In this document: piece by piece, positions 56,090 through 64,000 of the stretch
How positions within the stretch are numbered: position 1 is the first letter of the stretch
How the letters are laid out: the number at the start of each line of letters is the position of its first letter
Origin: Ampullaceana balthica
Taxonomy: Eukaryota; Mollusca; Gastropoda; Lymnaeidae
DNA length: 64,000 bases
Direction: 5' to 3'
NCBI GenBank assembly: GCA_944989445.1
Contig: CALYLW010000014.1
Span: 4,230,970 to 4,294,969 of the forward strand
Program-made: the position numbers and the translations under genes
The notes under the pieces: model-generated
The model's database searches: none
What the model saw: the letters and a program-made list of their open reading frames with translations, nothing else
Told to the model about the DNA's origin: nothing

Positions 56090-56099
56090 GCAGATGGTT

Positions 56100-57266
56100 C
56101 CATGACAAAACGACAAGTGACAAAATGACCAGTGAAAAAACTACCAGTGACAAAACGACAAGGTGACAAAACGACATGAGTACAAAACGACAGAGTGACT
56201 AAACGACAACATGTTCACCATCATTTATGCTTAAATATACAATAAAGTCTAATCAATTTTTTAAGCTATTCTACATGCCAAACGTTTGAAGAAACACGGT
56301 ATTCGGTTATCAGACTTGCGTATGATTATATTAACATGTAATAACCAATTGAATTATTTTACCTATTCTTTTAAGTACAAAACCATTTCCATTACTTCAT
56401 TCAAAGGTGTAATTAAATTGCATTACAAGTTAACTCCACTTTTGACATGTAATTACAATTACATGTATATCTACTTTTTTACGTACAACATTTTTTAAAG
56501 ATAATATTTGGTAATTGTTTCAATAATGTTTAACTTTATTATTATTTTACTAAGACATGTTTCATTTTACAGTGCAGTACGTGCAAATTCTTATGACAAT
56601 GAAACAACAAGGTCTCGTGGAAACAACGTAGCTCACTGTAGAAGCCCCTAATGAAGCCCCCGTGACAAGGTCACTTTTAAAATAGACTAGTGGTGTCAGT
56701 GTCAGACTCAATAGCTCCTAGGCCAAAAGTAAAAAAAACACTGCAGTCTTTTTTTTACCTTGTCCCATTTCGAACTATTTATCACCAACAAAAGTCACAG
56801 AAATAAAGTTTTATTTTTTTTACCATGTTGCTGTTGTCTGTTTAACCATTACATTGATGATTACATTATATTTCACTGTAGAGGGTCTTAATGAAATTTA
56901 ACAAAGCTATTTGCCTTATTTAGGTAGACAGACTTTTAGGTAGACTGTACGGCTGTACGGTAAAAATTGAACATTAATACACCATTTGAGATCATTAATC
57001 TTATGCACAATAACTGACAGACTTAGTGAAATATAAGTTAAATTTTAACGTTATTGAAACAATTAATTACCAAATATTCTCAATAAACATGTTGTCGTTT
57101 TGTCACATTTGTCGTGTTGTACCTATGTCATTTTGTCACCTTGTCATGTCGTTTTGTCACATTTTCCTTTTGTCACTTGTCGTTTTGTCACTTGTCGTTT
57201 TGTCACTAGTCATTTTGTCACTTGTCATTTTGTCACTTGTCGTTTTGTCTGGTCACCCTGGCAGAC
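56100..57266. mobile_element. Foldback element with minisatellite arms
   Basis: The left arm (about 56100-56212) is made of GTGACAAAACGACAAG-like units; the right arm (about 57093-57250) is made of the complementary CTTGTCGTTTTGTCAC units. The arms therefore pair although each is itself a tandem repeat. TGGCAGA flanks both sides (56090s and 57260s). The inner 0.9 kb is AT-rich and has no readable gene. Confidence 0.75.
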
Positions 57267-57631
57267 ACACAGGTTGATGAGTTGACATAAAGGTGCAAAG
57301 GGGAGAGCAAAAGGAACTATTTCCCCTGGGAATAGCGAATTTTGAAACATCACTTTCACTCCGCACGTGTTGGTTTATGCTCCCCTTGACAGCATTCACA
57401 TGAATTATGAGTGACTAGAAGATAACTATGTAAAACTTAAGTAGGTTCTGAAAACATAACATTTGGGAATATTTGCATCTTTGAAAGTTTAAAAAAGTAC
57501 TAATTAGCAACAGTTTCACTATTCTATATGTTTTGAATGTTATTCAATGAGAGCAAGATTATTTTTTTCAATTAAAAGGGGAAAAATAGGAATAATTGAG
57601 ACATTAGATATTTGTATTTAAGTGTATTTTA
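57267..57631 (+). other. Intergenic stretch
   Basis: No feature recognised between the foldback element and the family B element. Confidence 0.5.
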
Positions 57632-58130
57632 AAATCCTTTATATTAACTCGTGGTGTCTGTGGCCGACCGACCGACCGACCTTGCTTGCTTGTCGCCAAA
57701 ACTTTTGATCGATTTTTAACCCACTTGCTCGCAAGATAGCGAGCTGAAATTTTGCAGGCAGTTTCGTACCGATGATAAAAACAATGTATCAAAATTTCAG
57801 ATCGATCGCATGTACCGTAATTAAATTATTGATTTTTTAGATTATTTTATTTATTCCTATGTATCATGCTATTTTTTGAGATAGAGCGTGGCGGTGCGTA
57901 TTATATTGAACAACCTTTCTGTCGCGCAATAAGGTGCGTATTTTACTGACAACACTTTTTATAAACCTATTCCTGATCGGTGCGCATTATATTAAACATG
58001 TTTTACGACACAACTGCAATTTTGTATTTCTGGATGGTCTGGTGCTGCGTATTATAATGAACATTCTTTTAAATTCTTCTCGTACATAAAGGATTTATAG
58101 TCAAAAACTTGGTTTTTTACGGGTTTTTCT
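57632..58130 (+). mobile_element. Helentron-like element, family B, single copy
   Basis: It starts AAATCCTTTATATTAACTCG, has a (GACC)n run, TTCAGATCGATCGCATGTAC, four spaced GCGTATTATATTGAACA-type motifs, and ends AAAGGATTTATAGTC then AAAAACTTGG and a TTTTTTACGGG stretch. It is inverted relative to the tandem pair at 25104-26098 and has no coding capacity. Confidence 0.8.
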
Positions 58131-59692
58131 TATTTAATCTCTATTTGCTTTCCAGCCATGACACAAATATTAACTTACTTTTACCTCTGCAGTTCACTAT
58201 AATAAGATTATCAACAATAAGTTTACTTACAGCTATTTCAGAAATGTGGTAACCTGGTTTCATATTTTGTTGCATGCAATTTTTGAAAGGTTCTAAAACT
58301 TCTACTTTATGATTTATAGGCATGAAATATCTTACAACTTGACTTGGATCCCTTTACGAAATATCTCAAGTGCTATTGAATATAATGGAATGTCATTTTC
58401 TCTTTTGTACCCAAAAAACAAAATGTTCACTATATTCTTTTTCACTTGCTTCTGTTGGAAAAGCAAAAATAAGTACACAATGAATTTCTTTTTAAAAAAA
58501 CAATGAAAATTCAAAAACTTACCAGAAATTTTATTATATAAATAAATGGCCAAAATGTATAATTTTTAAAGCATGCACACAATTTTCATTTAAAAATTAG
58601 ATAAAACAAAACTCTACTACTTCAAATTTTTTAAAAAATTGTGATTTTTCTATAATTTGTAATGTTTTTTAATGTTAGAAATTTTTTTTTCTGACAAAAT
58701 ATTTTATAAAAATGAACCCTAAACAAATTATTTTTGCATAACTTTTGGATCCCCTGGCTTTCTTTGTTTATACAGTATACCCAACTGCATTGTCAGAAGT
58801 TCCACATAACATCTCTGTTGCCTCTAAAATACATCAGAGGCCAGGTGTTGCCCCATGAGTTGCAAGGATCAAACGATTGGTCTACCTCTAAGTTTTTCCC
58901 AGGTTAATTATTGTACCCACACACAAACAACTGTACTCGTACTGATATACAACTTCATAATATGTAACCTCAATGACAAATAAACTGGAAAATGTTATTA
59001 TCATTGTAATGTCAACCTGTGAGTCTATAACAATATTATTTATCAATGATCAGACCAATGACTCTAACCCAACAGAAGGGAAAGAAGATAAACAAAGATT
59101 TTGTTCCACTTAACCTACATCTTTTCTAATTTTGTTTCAAACATGAAGTGGAGTTTACCATTGCATAAGTGTGCAACACTTTTACAAATTAATAAAACTA
59201 TTGATTACTTAACAATAATGGTTTTTAAACAAAAAATATTTTAACAAATGTAACAATAGATAATCCCCCTAGCCAATCTCAACTAGAAAAAGCCAGTAAG
59301 TGAAAAGCACACCTGGTGGTTGCATGAACTCTATCCTTAAAAAATGTATTCACCACACAATGCCACATTAGATCTGTCATACATATAACTCTCAAATGTA
59401 TAGCTTCTGTCAACAGTAATATAGCAAAAAGTTTGTCCTTTCTTGCTAATCTAAAATTCTCTAAACTTCAAGTGACAAGTTCAGCATGGAGTTACACTGT
59501 AGACAAAAAATATCCAGAATATTCTGAACATTTGACAGTTTCATCTGAATGTTTAACAATTTTATAAATTGGAGTTGAGTAGACGCCTCCATGTTACAAC
59601 TGCTATACCATCTCTTTCATTTCTTTAGATCATTGTGACAAACTGTGGCTTCATGTCCAATGTTTCTTTTCATCGCTATGACAACCATGACA
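58131..59692 (-). other. Region downstream of the Rieske gene, including its likely 3' UTR
   Basis: AT-rich. No second gene is recognisable; the frames at 58323-58141, 58309-58506 and 58553-58332 are AT-driven. The 3' UTR of the minus-strand Rieske gene must lie in the right part, but I could not pin its poly(A) signal. Confidence 0.5.
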
Positions 59693-62079
<2,387 letters not shown>

Positions 62080-63787
62080 TTACTGTGCGTAATAATAATA
62101 AATGATGTACAACAATTTACTTTCTTATTTTCAATTCAAATATTTTTTGTTAAATCATGCTAGAAGCTTTTGGAACATTCTTTAGAAATTTTAAGTTTGA
62201 TACTTTGTTGCTTACCAAACATAAATATACATTCCTAAATAAAATTTTACAATCATATTTAAAAGACATTTAAAATTGTTTCGCTAAATGATTGTCCAAA
62301 AAAAATAAAAGAAAGTAACCCTTAATAACATGGACATGGGGAAATTATTTGTGATACTTTCAATATAAGTTATGAGTAAATATAATATATATTCAACTAA
62401 TCAAGAATGTGGGGAATGTTAATATCGGGAAACTGCATTTTCAGGGACAACCTTGTTTAAAGATTCTGGCTGTTTATATTCAAGACTATTCTGCTCACTT
62501 TTACTCATGAATGCTCTGCTTCTGCTGTAGGCTACACTTTTGTTTATTTTATAAATTTTAAATTAATAATACTAAATAGTAGGCTTTTAATATTACTAAA
62601 TTTACTTCCATCTTCCTATGCCTTTACAATTCAAATTTGATTTCTAAATTAGTAAATTGATCATGAATCATGGGCCTTGATTGATGAATAGAAGAAGAAT
62701 GAGACATGCTAGATTGCCTGCTGCCTAGATATTAGATATTAGTTTTAGTAGTAGGCCTATAAACTATAAAAATAAAATTATAAGCAGTTCTGATGGGAAT
62801 TTAGTGTTACTTCAATGGACGATGTTTTACAGAAGATGGAATTTCAAATCAATGTAATTGACAGTAATTGTAAATTTGAAATGTAAACTCAGAGATTTTC
62901 CTGATTTATTTAGTAACTAAATATGATTTAGTTACAGGTATTAGAATGATTACCGGACAGGTCGGACATAACTATGGCCTAAGTATAGTAAGTTATTATT
63001 AAGTATACGCATGGAATGACATTCAGTTACACTCCCATTGATAAGTGAAAGTGTGAAAGTAGTTTATTACGATCGTATAGACATGGAGTATGATAGAGTA
63101 TTGAGTAGAAGTAGAGTAGAAGATATATATTTGACATCCTTCAGACTTTAAAATTAAAAAAAAATTGGGGTGGGGGGGTCAAATTTTTATAAATTAAATA
63201 ATTAGTAATATTTATGATTTATCTCGATCGACTGTACCTACTGGTGAGAGAGAGATGTGCGAAAAAATAACGTAATGCCCTGCACAAGGATCATAAAACA
63301 ATTACAATATGTAAACAGAAGATTAGTTTGCCCCCCCTGCTTCGAATGATGTCCCTTTGCTTAACTAAAAATGAAAAATAGTTTCGCAATTTTACTCAAC
63401 AACGTTACAATTATTTTTGGTGATAATGATGATTTAATAGGCTATTTTATTGTAATTTTTGAAAGGTTTTTCTTAAGGATCTAGTATATTTAAAAACTAT
63501 GTTTTTATTCTAAGTACTTGTTTCAGAAATAATTTTCAAAAATAGAAGGGGCGTCCGTAATAGATAATATAATATAAAATAAATAAAATTCAATAAGGTA
63601 TCTGGCAAATTAATTTGGAGAATTAACTTTAAAGGAATAAGTATAATCAATGAATTCAATGATAATGAATTCTACAACTAGGCTTTTGTCTGGAAAGGTC
63701 TAAAACTTACGACTCGAGCCATTTTCTTTTCACGTAAAACCTTATTTAAATAATTTTCTTACTGAAATAAGTTCTTATCTTATCTTA
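62080..63787. other. Upstream region of the Rieske gene
   Basis: No TATA box, CpG island or upstream exon can be assigned with confidence. A CACAG directly before TAAATGG could be an acceptor for a non-coding first exon. The rest is AT-rich and featureless; a short G-run lies at 63168-63178. Confidence 0.45.
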
Positions 63788-64000
63788 GGGGCCGTCCATA
63801 AATGACGTCATGCGATTTTGGCCGATTTTTTAACCCCCTCCCCTCCCCCTCGTCACGCGTCGTCACAAAAAGTTAGACCCCCCCCCCTCTAAAAATACGT
63901 CACAAAGCTTTGACCCCCCCAGTGGCATCACTAGGGGGGGGCGAGGGGGGAATACGATTTTTAACCCCCCCACCCATCTCCCCCAACCACCCACCCAAAA
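63788..64000. mobile_element. CRE-rich MITE, copy C, cut by the window edge
   Basis: It begins GGGGCCGTCCATAAATGACG then TCATGCGATTTTGGCCGAT as in copies A and B, and is interrupted at 63920 by another insertion. The right part lies outside the window. Confidence 0.8.
63920..64000. mobile_element. Left end of a hAT-like element inserted in MITE copy C
   Basis: CAGTGGCATCACTAGGGGGG matches the terminal repeat of the 18246-22481 element (whose right end reads CCCCCTAGCGACGCCACTG). It starts abruptly inside copy C and continues beyond the window. Confidence 0.6.

Overview
The window is animal nuclear DNA: AT-rich, gene-poor, with GT-AG introns and dense transposon remnants and minisatellites. 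Gene content and repeat families (Helitron-like tandem elements, hAT elements, foldback MITEs, tRNA-headed repeats) suit a lophotrochozoan, most likely a gastropod mollusc. That assignment is inference; no species marker is visible.

Two host genes can be assembled by splicing. The plus strand carries the 3' part of a rhodopsin-like (class A) neuropeptide-type GPCR, with seven coding exons between 5083 and 41129. They encode 351 residues from the end of TM2/ECL1 to the stop; the N terminus, TM1 and most of TM2 are not found and probably lie upstream of the window. All six junctions keep phase. Its first visible intron is 28.5 kb and holds most of the transposon load. The minus strand carries a complete four-exon coding sequence (62079 down to 59693) for a 137-residue Rieske [2Fe-2S] protein of the RFESD type.

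The rest is mobile and repetitive DNA. From 1 to 4.0 kb lie three minisatellites (18, 35 and 29/32 bp). The giant intron (5.2-33.7 kb) holds hAT MITEs, a Helitron 3' end, Helentron-like elements, a foldback MITE, LINE remnants, a nest of hAT elements inside one another (18.2-22.5 kb), and simple-sequence arrays, including about 63 copies of a 12-bp unit. Introns 2-6 of the GPCR contain a truncated LINE, a GC-rich unclassified repeat and a 53-bp tandem repeat that has copied the end of exon 5 with its splice donor. From 41 to 59 kb lie duplicated segments, a five-copy Helentron-like array, two compact palindromic elements, a second decayed hAT transposon, and two copies of a CRE-rich MITE, one with an internally amplified satellite (a third copy starts at 63.8 kb). 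The Rieske gene's second intron has taken in a Helitron and a tRNA-Val-headed SINE.

Most hAT elements were delimited by 8-bp target-site duplications that can be read directly. No bacterial, viral or CRISPR features were found.
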